Shown in pieces: positions 26,334 through 34,356 of a stretch of 44,630 nucleotides of DNA. Origin of the DNA: JAISGQ01 sp964500965 (GTDB lineage Bacteria > Bacillota > Clostridia > Oscillospirales > Acutalibacteraceae); assembly GCA_964500965.1 (NCBI GenBank), contig CAZCQZ010000013.1:1-44630 (forward strand), written 5' to 3'. The stretch's first letter is position 1; every line of letters starts with the position of its first letter. A model generated the notes under the pieces. The model saw only the letters and a list, made by a program, of their open reading frames with translations, ran no database searches and had not been told where the DNA came from. The translations under genes were made by a program, and so were the position numbers.

Positions 26334-27020
26334 TTATTTCTTTTTGAATACCAGAGGAAGTTCAATGCCCATTTCCTCAAATTCCTCGAAAATATCCTCA
26401 TCGCTGCCGGCGTTGATAGTCATTTTACCCTTTGACAGCTCGCACAGTACGTATTCTTCTTCGTCTGCAAGCTCATCTTCGGTATCGGCAATATAAAGCT
26501 TGTTGCCGTCGAGTCTGTAATAGCCCTCCTGGGTCTCAAAACCGGAAACGGACTCCGCAAGTGCTTCGGGAGTGATGTACTCAGCCATAGCCTCGTCGAA
26601 ATACTCCTCAAGGGTCACGCCTGCGTTTTCTTCAAAATAATCGTCAACCTCGCTTCTGCTCATGTCGTATTCTTCCTCATACAGCTCATAAGCGTACTCA
26701 AGGAACGCATCAAGCAAATCCTCAACGTAAACCTTCATTGATTCAATAGTTGCATCCTCGTCCGCATAAAGAACGCAGGTGCCGTCATCTTCAAAATCAA
26801 ATACGAGATAAACACAGAGGGGTGTATTGCCGAAGTCAATACCATCAAAACCCGCATCGCCCATGTAGTCGTTCATGTACTCGGTGATATCCATTTCGCA
26901 AACCCATGAGCCGACAATTGTTTCCGCCTTATCGGTGCCTGCCGCTTTTTCACAGCCTGCGATACAGAAAAGCATAACTACCGCAAGAATAACCGCCAAA
27001 ATCGACTTAATGTTCTTCAT
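26334..27020 (-). CDS. Acidic lipoprotein with a lipocalin-like core
   Basis: 228 aa with a lipoprotein signal (KNIKSILAVILAVVM, lipobox CIAGC). IVGSWVCEMDI, LVFDFEDDGTCVLYAD and later GYYRLDGNKLYIAD are spaced like the strands of lipocalin-type small secreted Clostridia proteins. Between them sits a very acidic helical insert (YELYEEEYDMSRSEVDDY). The function is unknown. It has its own promoter and terminator and so is probably monocistronic. The start is ATG behind AGAAGGGAT. Confidence 0.7.
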   Translation of the reverse strand: MKNIKSILAVILAVVMLFCIAGCEKAAGTDKAETIVGSWVCEMDITEYMNDYMGDAGFDGIDFGNTPLCVYLVFDFEDDGTCVLYADEDATIESMKVYVEDLLDAFLEYAYELYEEEYDMSRSEVDDYFEENAGVTLEEYFDEAMAEYITPEALAESVSGFETQEGYYRLDGNKLYIADTEDELADEEEYVLCELSKGKMTINAGSDEDIFEEFEEMGIELPLVFKKK

Positions 27021-27049
27021 AAAAACTATCCCTTCTTTTTAGTGATAGT

Positions 27050-27080
27050 AATATATTAACACATTGTAAACAATTGTCAA
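27050..27080 (-). promoter_or_regulatory. Probable promoter of the lipoprotein gene
   Basis: On the minus strand TTGACA (27075-27080) and TATATT (27050-27055), 19-bp spacer. The -35 is consensus; the spacing is longer than ideal. Confidence 0.45.
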
Positions 27081-27110
27081 TACATTTTCCAAAAGAGAAT
27101 TTTTTGCTTA

Positions 27111-27938
27111 TTACAACGCGGCTATAAGTTTTCCGAGCACAGGCTCAAATGCCGCACCGTACCAGTGATTTTCGTGCTTTGCGGTTTCCTTTATACACTC
27201 AACGGTGTAATCTGCGGCTATTTTGGCGGCATCATAAGCGGTGTGACCGTTGACAAGCGCGCCTGTAAATGCGGAGGCATAAACATCTCCCGTGCCGTGA
27301 CAGCCATTGGGAAGCATTTCATGCTCATAATAGCTGTACTCGCCGTTTTCTACAATAACCACGCCGTTCTTATCGCTTTCGTAAGACACGCCCGTAAGCA
27401 CGATATTCTTACAGCCCAGAGCCGAAAGTCCGCCGATAAGCTCATCTATATACGCGCGGTCGTACTCGGTTTTATACTCCGTGCCGGTGAGTAAACACGC
27501 CTCCGTGATGTTCGGCACAATGTAATCGGACTTTGCGCAAAGACCTTTCATAGCATCGACAAAGGCATCATCAAAGCCCGGATAAAGTCTGCCGTTATCC
27601 GCCATTGCAGGGTCAACCACCTTAACGCAGCCCCTGCTGCCCGTTGCTTTCATTATATCCGCAACGTACTCAATCTGCTTCGTGCTTCCCAGATAGCCTG
27701 TATAAATCGCTTCAAATTCGATACCCTCTTTTACCCAGTGTTCCTTTATCGAGGGCATATCCTCCGTCAGGTCGCGGAAAGTGTAGCCCTTAAAGCCGGC
27801 GGTGTGAGTTGACAGGACAGCGGAGGGCAATATGCAGGTTTCAAGCCCGCAGGCGGACAGTATCGGAAGCGCAACGGTAAGTGAGCACTGCCCAACACAG
27901 GAAATGTCCTGAATCGTAAGTATTCTTTTGTAAGCCAT
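27111..27938 (-). CDS. Pyridoxamine/pyridoxal kinase-like protein
   Basis: 275 aa from an ATG behind GAGGTGAT. Ribokinase-superfamily vitamin B6 kinase of the PdxY/PdxK type, phosphorylating pyridoxal or pyridoxamine in the salvage route to PLP. Seen: RILTIQDISCVGQCSLTVA at the N-terminus, THTAGFKGYTFRDL (substrate loop), KVVDPAMADNGRLYPGF, and the anion-hole/catalytic region LPNGCHGTGDVYASAF with the catalytic Asp. It lies upstream of the accessory islet, beyond which a PLP-binding MocR-type regulator is encoded; a regulatory link is only suggestive. Confidence 0.88.
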   Translation of the reverse strand: MAYKRILTIQDISCVGQCSLTVALPILSACGLETCILPSAVLSTHTAGFKGYTFRDLTEDMPSIKEHWVKEGIEFEAIYTGYLGSTKQIEYVADIMKATGSRGCVKVVDPAMADNGRLYPGFDDAFVDAMKGLCAKSDYIVPNITEACLLTGTEYKTEYDRAYIDELIGGLSALGCKNIVLTGVSYESDKNGVVIVENGEYSYYEHEMLPNGCHGTGDVYASAFTGALVNGHTAYDAAKIAADYTVECIKETAKHENHWYGAAFEPVLGKLIAAL

Positions 27939-28065
27939 TTCAATCACCTCATGAATTTTCACTCGTTTTCTGTCAGTATACCATTTTTTGGTAATAATCA
28001 AATAACCAGAATAGGACGGTTTTATATAACCAGTTTGACTGTATGTTTGGGAACTGCACAAAAAA

Positions 28066-28087
28066 GCCCTGCCGATTAAGGCAGAGC
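28066..28087 (-). terminator. Terminator of the P-loop kinase/antitoxin pair
   Basis: An 8-bp stem with a TTTTTT tail on the minus strand. The one non-Watson-Crick pair is G-U on the minus strand and C-A on the plus, which supports the minus direction. Confidence 0.75.
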
Positions 28088-28103
28088 CGTATATAACAAA
28101 ATA

Positions 28104-28670
28104 TTATTCTGTAGTCCCTTGTAAAGCCGCCGCAAGCTCGGAAAGCCATTTCGGGCGATAATTGCCTTTCGGGAGTAATTCGCCGTTTTGGTACTCTGCA
28201 ACCTCTACAAAGCCGTTTTCGTTGTCAAATAGCGTTACTTTATCACAATAGGGTAAAACCCTTGTAAGAGCTTCAAAACGCCGCGAGAAACGCCGCTCGA
28301 CATCTTGAGGCGGTATATTGTGTCCTCCCTTTGAAACACGGTTAGCGATTCTTTTAAGGGATTCCGCCGCACTGTCAAGACCGATGTAATAAAGCCGAAT
28401 ATAATATCCTGTTTCTTTGGCTCTTTTTATCGTGTGTTCTGTCCGTGCTCCTGAAAGCGTTGTTTCCTGTGTAAAGCATATGCCGCGTTCAATATAGCTG
28501 TTTATCCTTGCTACAGCTTCACGCCCTGCATTAAGATAATTTCCGCACTGTGCAGTGAGTTTATCAACATCTACAATACACCCTAAGTCGGTACGTTCTG
28601 CTTTTAATGCACCTGTAAGGCTTGATTTGCCCGTACCGTTTACACCGGCAATTATGGTATATATTTTCAT
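28104..28670 (-). CDS. Zeta-toxin-like P-loop kinase
   Basis: 188 aa. Walker A GVNGTGKSS (9-17) is followed by DVDKLTAQ and QETTLSGARTEHTIKRA, an arrangement typical of the zeta toxin/AAA kinase family, whose best-known members phosphorylate UDP-N-acetylglucosamine. RRFSRRFEAL near residue 130 gives the arginine-rich lid. The ATG overlaps the stop of the preceding ribbon-helix-helix gene (ATGA), as toxin genes commonly do. Whether it is toxic is inference from family and context; it could also be a housekeeping-type nucleotide or sugar kinase. Confidence 0.75.
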   Translation of the reverse strand: MKIYTIIAGVNGTGKSSLTGALKAERTDLGCIVDVDKLTAQCGNYLNAGREAVARINSYIERGICFTQETTLSGARTEHTIKRAKETGYYIRLYYIGLDSAAESLKRIANRVSKGGHNIPPQDVERRFSRRFEALTRVLPYCDKVTLFDNENGFVEVAEYQNGELLPKGNYRPKWLSELAAALQGTTE

Positions 28671-28873
28671 TCTACGCCCTCCGGCTCTCCGTTGTCACGT
28701 TTTATTTGATTGTCAACAGCTCTTTTTATAAATGCGTTTACGCTTTCCCCCTGCTGTTCTGCGTGGGCTTTTATTTTGTCACGCTTTCCCTTTTCAAATC
28801 TAAGCAACACTTTATCATAATTTGCGCTCTCATATTTTGATACAGCTTTTTGTTGCGCCTTGCTTGTTGGCAT
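28667..28873 (-). CDS. Ribbon-helix-helix DNA-binding protein, probable antitoxin
   Basis: 68 aa from an ATG behind GGAGGTGGTAATT. After a basic arm (MPTSKAQQKAVSKYESANYD) comes a beta strand (KVLLRFEKGKRD) and two helices (KIKAHAEQQGESVNAFIKRA), the Arc/MetJ plan. Such proteins bind operators as dimers and commonly repress their own operon. It overlaps the downstream kinase gene by 4 nt. Three copies of GATAGCGRTATA lie between it and the divergent HIRAN gene and are natural candidates for its binding sites. Confidence 0.8.
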   Translation of the reverse strand: MPTSKAQQKAVSKYESANYDKVLLRFEKGKRDKIKAHAEQQGESVNAFIKRAVDNQIKRDNGEPEGVE

Positions 28874-28892
28874 AATTACCACCTCCACACAT

Positions 28893-28998
28893 ATTATATC
28901 ACAGCGAAGCAGCGATAGCGATATACACAATGTACAATGATAGCGGTATAAGTTTGTACATTTTTACTCTTGATATACCGATAGCGATATATTATAAT
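28893..28998. promoter_or_regulatory. Divergent promoter region with three operator-like repeats
   Basis: GATAGCGRTATA occurs at 28914-28925, 28939-28950 and 28980-28991; TGTACA flanks the middle copy (28931-28936, 28955-28960). The plus promoter is TTGATA (28970-28975), 17 bp, TATAAT (28993-28998), and its spacer is almost filled by the third repeat. On the minus strand TATAAT lies at 28893-28898, with the first repeat over the -35 position. Occupancy of the repeats would block both promoters. Confidence 0.75.
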
Positions 28999-29030
28999 AA
29001 TTACAGAAACAAGGACGGAGGGAAATACGC

Positions 29031-29453
29031 ATGAAACACAACCTGTCAACAATATGTAAGCTTGCAAACGGCTTTTACAAAAAGGGCTATAGCCGCTCGG
29101 CTGCTTTTGTTCTTGCGTGGAGATTAAGCAAAGAAACCGCAAGCGTTAAAGTGAACGGCACAAGCTACGGAGAAAGACAAAGCACCCTTGCCGAACTTCT
29201 TAAAGTTTCCCCCTCTGAAATCACTGTAGAGCTTCACAGAGAACGCAACAACATAATAGACCGTAACGCAATCGCCGTAGTTGCTTACACGAGCGGCAAA
29301 GCTTATAAAATAGGCTATATCCCGGCACGAGCGGCGGCACTGCTTGCCCCTGTGATTGATACAGGGCACAGCATAAAGGCGGCGTTATTCCGCATTGTAG
29401 GCGGCTATTTTGAAGGTATGAACTACGGCGCAAGGATTAACCTTGCACTGTGA
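29031..29453 (+). CDS. Stand-alone HIRAN-domain protein
   Basis: 140 aa, ATG behind GGAGGG. A short basic N-terminal helix region (LSTICKLANGFYKKGYSRSA) precedes a HIRAN domain (about 38-130). The hallmarks are VKVNGTSYGERQ, ELHRERNNIIDRNAIAVVAY and KIGYIPARAAALL. In HLTF-type helicases HIRAN binds single-stranded DNA 3' ends; in bacteria it also occurs alone, often near mobile or DNA-processing genes. Here it is controlled from the operator region shared with the RHH/kinase pair. A DNA-end-binding role is inference. Confidence 0.82.
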   Translation: MKHNLSTICKLANGFYKKGYSRSAAFVLAWRLSKETASVKVNGTSYGERQSTLAELLKVSPSEITVELHRERNNIIDRNAIAVVAYTSGKAYKIGYIPARAAALLAPVIDTGHSIKAALFRIVGGYFEGMNYGARINLAL

Positions 29454-29528
29454 GCCGCTCGTTATCATGGCTTTATGGGGAAAGCTTTAAAACTGCCCCT
29501 AATAATAAACATATCGGAGGTTTTGAAA

Positions 29529-29729
29529 ATGAGCAAAAAAGAAAGTGCAACCATTTCAAGGAGTGAAGCGGCGTTCCGCGTAGAATGTTACGAGAGCATA
29601 AACAAATCACTTGACAAACTGGACGATGACCTGCTGGGCTTTATGGAATTTATAGTGCGGCACGTTTGCGAAAGCAGCGAACGTAATTTTTACATTGTGT
29701 ATAATTTTGTACGTAGACTTTGCACATAA
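29529..29729 (+). CDS. Small protein of unknown function (66 aa)
   Basis: ATG behind CGGAGGTTTTG, 75 bp after the HIRAN gene and probably in its operon. The product is helical, with a charged first half (SKKESATISRSEAAF) and a second half DDDLLGFMEFIVRHVCESSE. No family is recognised. A tandem AAATAAACCCC repeat and a terminator follow directly. Confidence 0.6.
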   Translation: MSKKESATISRSEAAFRVECYESINKSLDKLDDDLLGFMEFIVRHVCESSERNFYIVYNFVRRLCT

Positions 29730-29782
29730 GCGGCAAATAAACCCCAAATAAACCCCAAACCCGAAAAACGAGCAAAAATAAG

Positions 29783-29820
29783 AACTTCGGAAACCGCTTA
29801 AATAAGCCATTTCCGAAGTT
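29783..29820. terminator. Bidirectional terminator between the islet and tRNA-Leu
   Basis: Perfect 11-bp stem AACTTCGGAAA/TTTCCGAAGTT with an inner GCTT/AAGC stem. It is T-rich on both sides (TTCTAT on plus; CTTATTTTTG on minus), ending both the 66-aa gene and the tRNA. Confidence 0.75.
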
Positions 29821-29827
29821 TTCTATG

Positions 29828-29911
29828 TGGTGCGAGTGACGAGACTTGAACTCGTACGTCATGGACACACGCCCCTCAAACGTGCCTGTCTGCCTATTCC
29901 AGCACACTCGC
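29828..29911 (-). tRNA. tRNA-Leu(GAG)
   Basis: 84 nt on the minus strand including an encoded CCA. Acceptor GCGAGTG/CACTCGC, anticodon stem CACGT/GCGTG with loop TTGAGGG giving anticodon GAG, a long variable arm of the class II type, and T-arm ACGAG-TTCAAGT-CTCGT. It is complete. Its 3' end faces the accessory islet. Confidence 0.95.
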
Positions 29912-29999
29912 GTCAACCAACGAATGGGATTATATCACGAACCCCATATGCTGTCAAGCCCTTTTTTCGATTTTTTTATTTTATGTCCGAAAGGGCGAT

Positions 30000-31079
30000 T
30001 TACCGCCCTTTCCGCCGTTCTCTGCGCACACGGTTGATGTGCCGCTCGAAGTCTCCCGAATTTAAAAGCTCCGCCAGCACATACTGCTCAAAAACCGGAA
30101 CGGTACAGGAGTAGAACCCCAGCTTCTTTTCAAAATCGCTCAGCAGGCTTTCGGGCAGAACCATATATCCGACACGTACCGATGGGGCTACGGTTTTTGA
30201 AAAGGTGTTCATGTATATCACCGAGCCGTTGCCCGAAAGAGCAAAAACCGTATCATCGTTTTTGGTCGATACCGTAAGTTCCGATTCGTAGTTATCTTCG
30301 ATTATATATCCTGCCCGTTTCTCTGCCCATTGCAGATACTCATATCTTTTGGACGCTCCCGCGGTTATGCCGCTCGGATAGCTGTTAAAGGGCGTCACGT
30401 GAAGCACCGTTGCTTTTGTTCTTTCAAGCTCCGAGGTCTTGATACCGTGGTGTCCCAGTCTCAGCATATCGCATTTTACGCCGTTGGCTTCATACACCTT
30501 GTGTATCTTTTCATATGACGGATTTTCCAGCGCAAAAATCCTGTCACTGCCCAAAAGCTGGACAATCAGACTGTAGAGATACTCCGCGCCCGAACCGATT
30601 ACTATCTGCTCCGGGCGACATACTATGCCGCAGCTTCGGGCAAGGTATGCGCTCAATGCCCCTCTCAGCTCTGCGCACCCGTGATTCGGAGATTTCACAA
30701 GTATGCTGTCTCCGTAATCCAACAGCACCCTGCGCATGGTTTTGGCAAGGACGGAAAAAGGGAAATCGCCGTGAGTATGGCGTGACATTTTCTGTCGAAA
30801 CGGTACGACCGCAATATCTGTGCCCACAAGAAAATCGTCCCGTTTGTAAATTACGAAATAGCCCTTTCTCTGCCGGGCTTCCGCATAACCCTCATCGCAC
30901 AAAATGGTGTATGAGTGCTGGACTGTAATAACGCTGACCTCCGCTTCCTCCGCCAACAGACGTTTTGACGGCAGCTTTGCTCCCTGCGGAAGTATTCCCG
31001 ACACTATGTCCGATTTTATCTGCTCGTAAAGCTGTAAATATGCAGGTTTTTTTGAAGCCTTATCCGTTCTGTATTTCAT
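30000..31079 (-). CDS. MocR/GntR-type regulator with aminotransferase-like domain, C-terminally short
   Basis: 359 aa. The N-terminal winged helix of the GntR type (PAYLQLYEQIKSDIVSG, LPSKRLLAEEAEVSVITVQ) is fused to a fold-type-I aminotransferase-like domain with the PLP lysine Lys295 in NTFSKTVAPSVRVGY and the phosphate/ring contacts IIEDNYESEL. Family members are usually about 450-490 aa; this one stops at HINRVRRERRKGR, where relatives continue about 100 residues, so it seems truncated by a stop, frameshift or deletion. MocR proteins often control PLP synthesis or amino acid and GABA genes; the target here is unknown. DNA binding should survive the truncation, while ligand response may not. 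Confidence 0.8.
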   Translation of the reverse strand: MKYRTDKASKKPAYLQLYEQIKSDIVSGILPQGAKLPSKRLLAEEAEVSVITVQHSYTILCDEGYAEARQRKGYFVIYKRDDFLVGTDIAVVPFRQKMSRHTHGDFPFSVLAKTMRRVLLDYGDSILVKSPNHGCAELRGALSAYLARSCGIVCRPEQIVIGSGAEYLYSLIVQLLGSDRIFALENPSYEKIHKVYEANGVKCDMLRLGHHGIKTSELERTKATVLHVTPFNSYPSGITAGASKRYEYLQWAEKRAGYIIEDNYESELTVSTKNDDTVFALSGNGSVIYMNTFSKTVAPSVRVGYMVLPESLLSDFEKKLGFYSCTVPVFEQYVLAELLNSGDFERHINRVRRERRKGR

Positions 31080-31150
31080 TCTGCACCGCCTGCCGATTTT
31101 TAAGTCAGCTTGATTTTAGCACATATATCAGGCAGCCGCAAGTGATGAAA

Positions 31151-31474
31151 TCAACTCAGCTTTTCTATGGAATAAACCGTTCCGAGCTGCAACGGGTATG
31201 TTTCCATTACATCACCGTTAAAAAACACTCTGACGGTATCGCCTGCGGTCAGTTCGGGACAACCATTTTCCGATGTTACGTTTTTTGTAACGTAAAATTC
31301 CTCCCACACGGATATACCGGAGCTTCCCGAATTTACAACCCTTACCCACAGGTTATTTTCACGCACTTCAAGTATTTCGGCGTTGAAATATGCCTGTGCC
31401 TTTTCTTCTTTGCCGCACCCTGTAATACACACCACTAAAAGTACCGCAAGAATTATCGCGATAATTTTCTTCAT
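31151..31474 (-). CDS. Small DUF3221-like lipoprotein
   Basis: 107 aa from an ATG after AGGAGAG. Lipoprotein signal (KKIIAIILAVLLVV, lipobox ITGC). The mature part is short and strand-rich (AEILEVRENNLWVRVV, FYVTKN, LTAGDTVRVFFNGDV, TYPLQLGTVYSIEKL), an OB-like pattern as in DUF3221/YobA-type proteins. It starts 22 bp after the stop of the beta-propeller lipoprotein, so the pair is probably cotranscribed. Confidence 0.75.
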   Translation of the reverse strand: MKKIIAIILAVLLVVCITGCGKEEKAQAYFNAEILEVRENNLWVRVVNSGSSGISVWEEFYVTKNVTSENGCPELTAGDTVRVFFNGDVMETYPLQLGTVYSIEKLS

Positions 31475-31496
31475 TGCCGTCTTTCTCTCCTGTACT

Positions 31497-33344
31497 CTAT
31501 TCAATAATAATTTCGCTCAGTGCAAGGCTTCCGGTACTTTCAAAGTCATCAAGTGAAAATCTCGCAATGACCAAATTACCGCACACATAAAAGCTGTCGT
31601 CAATAAACAGTCCGCGGTAATTGCCAAGGCTGAAGTACTTTTCGTTTTTATCAAGCTCAACTCTGTTTTTGACGTAGAAACCGCTTTCGTCATCATATCC
31701 GTAAACCGCGTAACCGTATTCCGATGGGAACGCGATAAGATTCTTTTCCACGGAAACAAGAATTGCCTTGTGGTTATAAAGCGCCTCAGACCAGCTTTCC
31801 TCAAGCAGAAGCGTGTGCTTCTCGGTCACATCATATGGATTTGATGTGTCGAACATGGACAGCTTCATACCGTCTGTAAAGCCGCTCGTCTCGTCCGCAT
31901 TGTAGCCCAGCCCGAACAGTCTGCCGTCTCCGAATTTGTGCAGATAGCTTGAAAATCCGGGAATCTTCAGCTCCGACATTATCTTCGGTTCTGTCGGGTC
32001 GCTCAGGTCAACGGTAAAAAGGGGGTCAACATATCTGAATGTCACAAAATACGCAACGTCGCCGTCAAACCGTACCGATTTTACGCTTTCGTCCTCTGCC
32101 AGATCGTCAATGCTGCCAACCGGAAGCAATTCACTGTCAAGAACGTAAAGTCCGTTTGTATCGCTGCTTTCGTATTCGTACCTGTCAATTCCCTCTGTGT
32201 ACACCGTTTCCTTATAGCGGTGGTCGTTTGTAACAAATCTGTAGTACCCGTTGTATTCGTCAACGGAAAATTGATTGAGCAATTCGCCGGGAATAGTCCC
32301 GAACGCTTTCTTTGTTATTTTTCCGTTATCCAGGTCATAGAGCAAAAGCGATGTTTCGTTGTAGCTTTCGCGAATGACACATTTCCCGTCGTCGCTCTCG
32401 GATTCATCACTTATATAGTGACCGGTGGCAATCAACAGGCTGTCATCGTCGGCATAAATTGTACCCGTGCCGCCAAACGCCGCTTTCACACTGTCGTATT
32501 GCTCCGCTTCTTCTATATCAATACTCGTTACAATGTTGAATACGTTGCTTTCCGTTTCGGGGAAGATATTTATATCTTCGCAGGAAATCAGTTTTTCGCA
32601 GCCGTCCACCGTAACACCCGGCACATAGGTTGTCGGCGTATCGACATTTGCACAATCAAGGCTCACGCCGTATGTGGAAACAGTATACAGCTTACTTCCT
32701 ATAAGCCTTGTTGAGCAAAGGCTGCCGTCCTGAATAAACTCCATTTCCTTTTTCGGCGCGCTTCTGTCGGAAATGTCGTAAATGATTACGGCGGTTTCCT
32801 CCGTGTAATTCAGATCATAGATGTCTTCGCCGCTTTCAAGATAATTTCTGTACCATACATTTACCGAAAGCACCGCCGCAAGCCTGTCACCCTTTACATA
32901 GATGTAGTTTACTTCGGCATATCGCCTGCCCTCCACCTCAAAGGTGCAAAGCTCTTTCATTTCGGACGCATCGACTATAGTTATAAAGCCGTATCTCAGT
33001 TTATAGATATACTCACCGTCGGTTTTTATAATATCGCCCTCGTCAACGCCCTCAACCTGCACGTTGGTTTCGGAGTAATCATGAGCTTCTTCGCTGACTA
33101 CATCATCTACCGAATCAACCATATTCATCTCAAGGTCTGTGCGTATCATTTCTCCATTGCCCTTTTCGGCGGCTTTGGACATTATTTCGTACAATTCCTC
33201 ATAGCTGTTTGCGGTGTAGCTTGCCACGGCATCTCCGCCGCTTACCGCTTCGCCCTTTTTTTCCTGTCCGGTACAGGCAAAAAGCGTTGACAAAAGCACC
33301 GCCGTAAGCACGACTGCCGCCAGCCTTTTAATGATTTTCAGCAC
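31497..33344 (-). CDS. Lipoprotein with C-terminal beta-propeller domain
   Basis: 615 aa from a GTG start 8 nt after AAAGGAGG. Lipobox LFAC (Cys24). The mature protein begins with an acidic linker, then VQVEGVDEGDIIKTDGEYIY, the hallmark of the secreted beta-propeller family found across Clostridia and archaea. Repeated blade strands follow (LLLYDLDNGKITKKAF, NGLYVLDSELLPVGS, FTVDLSDPTEPKIM). The function in this family is not established; propellers usually bind proteins or glycans. Followed by the small DUF3221-like lipoprotein. Confidence 0.85.
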   Translation of the reverse strand: MLKIIKRLAAVVLTAVLLSTLFACTGQEKKGEAVSGGDAVASYTANSYEELYEIMSKAAEKGNGEMIRTDLEMNMVDSVDDVVSEEAHDYSETNVQVEGVDEGDIIKTDGEYIYKLRYGFITIVDASEMKELCTFEVEGRRYAEVNYIYVKGDRLAAVLSVNVWYRNYLESGEDIYDLNYTEETAVIIYDISDRSAPKKEMEFIQDGSLCSTRLIGSKLYTVSTYGVSLDCANVDTPTTYVPGVTVDGCEKLISCEDINIFPETESNVFNIVTSIDIEEAEQYDSVKAAFGGTGTIYADDDSLLIATGHYISDESESDDGKCVIRESYNETSLLLYDLDNGKITKKAFGTIPGELLNQFSVDEYNGYYRFVTNDHRYKETVYTEGIDRYEYESSDTNGLYVLDSELLPVGSIDDLAEDESVKSVRFDGDVAYFVTFRYVDPLFTVDLSDPTEPKIMSELKIPGFSSYLHKFGDGRLFGLGYNADETSGFTDGMKLSMFDTSNPYDVTEKHTLLLEESWSEALYNHKAILVSVEKNLIAFPSEYGYAVYGYDDESGFYVKNRVELDKNEKYFSLGNYRGLFIDDSFYVCGNLVIARFSLDDFESTGSLALSEIIIE

Positions 33345-33659
33345 GATTTATTCCTCCTTTACTTTATTAACACCCGAAAAGTGCAAAAGGTTGGAAATTT
33401 TTTCAAATATTAAAAGTGCAAAGCCGAAGCTCCCTTTTGAGAGCTTCGGCCTGCGCGGTGCGTAAAGGGAATATGGAAACCACAAACACATTACCTTGGA
33501 AAGAAACATATCGCCTGCACCGCATCGACAATATGCACTTGTACGAGTCTCGGCAAAACCCGTACACCTATATACACAATTTAGAAGGCCATTTTGTGAC
33601 ACATTTTTTGAATATTTTTTTGATTTTTTGCATTTTCAGAGCTTTGCACAAAACAAAGT
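33345..33659. other. Gene-free stretch between the his operon and the beta-propeller gene
   Basis: It holds a perfect 10-bp hairpin GCCGAAGCTC/GAGCTTCGGC (33423-33432/33441-33450) with a moderately T-rich tail on the minus strand, probably a second terminator. AT-rich DNA near 33600-33640 may contain the promoter of the beta-propeller gene. No convincing ORF was found. Confidence 0.5.
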
Positions 33660-33695
33660 AACGGTACTCCGCACTTATTTGTGCAGAATACCGTT
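33660..33695 (-). terminator. Terminator of the his operon
   Basis: A 15-bp stem (33660-33674/33681-33695) whose two non-Watson-Crick positions are G-U on the minus strand but C-A on the plus, so it is built for the minus strand. It lies just after the hisIE stop, with a tail TTACTTTGTTTTG. Confidence 0.75.
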
Positions 33696-33702
33696 GTCAT
33701 TT

Positions 33703-34356
33703 TTAAACCATTTTCTCCTGTTTTACTTTTTTGTCAATTACGTGTCGTGACGAAAGCTCACATCTTATATCATCGACCGAAATTCCCATTTCGGTCATAA
33801 GTACAAGAACATGATAAGCAAGGTCCGCAATTTCGTAAATCGTCTCTTTTTTATCTCCGCTTTTGCCGGCGATTATCACCTCGGTGGATTCCTCTCCTAC
33901 CTTTTTGAGTATTTTATCTATCCCTTTTTCAAAAAGATAGGTTGTGTAAGAGCCTTCCTTTTTCTCGGTTTTTCTGCCTCGAATCAGCTCCGACAGTCCG
34001 TCAACGGTAAAATCGTTTATATCCCCGTTTTCAAAAATGACCTCGTTAAAGCAGGAATCCGCTCCCGTATGGCAGGCAGGACCTTTTTTGCGCACCACGA
34101 CAGTAAGCGCGTCACGGTCACAATCGGCGGTTATGGAAACAATCTCCTGAATATTACCGCTGGTTTCGCCCTTTCTCCAAAGCTCCCCACGTGACCTTGA
34201 CCAGAAGCAGGTGCGTTTTTCCTCCATACTTATCCGCAGGCTTTCAGCGTTCATGTAGGCGACCGTCAGCACCTTTCGGCTGTACAAATCAACTACAACT
34301 GCCGGGATAAGTCCCTTTTCATCGAATTTAAGTGTACTGATATCTATCATAGTCAT
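33703..34356 (-). CDS. hisIE: Bifunctional phosphoribosyl-AMP cyclohydrolase/phosphoribosyl-ATP pyrophosphatase
   Basis: 217 aa, catalysing steps 2 and 3 of histidine synthesis. The N-terminal HisI domain has TCFWSRSRGELWRKGETSGN, the metal-binding DCDRD and the cysteine-containing GPACHTGADSCF. The C-terminal HisE domain has EGSYTTYLFEKG, KVGEESTEVIIAGK and EIADLAYHVLVL. The ATG overlaps the hisF stop (ATGA). Last gene of the operon, followed by the terminator. Confidence 0.96.
   Translation of the reverse strand: MTMIDISTLKFDEKGLIPAVVVDLYSRKVLTVAYMNAESLRISMEEKRTCFWSRSRGELWRKGETSGNIQEIVSITADCDRDALTVVVRKKGPACHTGADSCFNEVIFENGDINDFTVDGLSELIRGRKTEKKEGSYTTYLFEKGIDKILKKVGEESTEVIIAGKSGDKKETIYEIADLAYHVLVLMTEMGISVDDIRCELSSRHVIDKKVKQEKMV

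Noticed and set aside
29986..30009. 9-bp hairpin at the end of the MocR gene as its terminator
   Set aside because: No T-tract follows on the minus strand; it is more useful as a hint of a rearrangement point.
33473..33661. 62-codon plus-strand ORF with a weak AAAGGG upstream
   Set aside because: Composition is low-complexity Phe/Ile at the end, it lacks its own promoter or terminator, and it crosses AT-rich intergenic DNA; probably chance.
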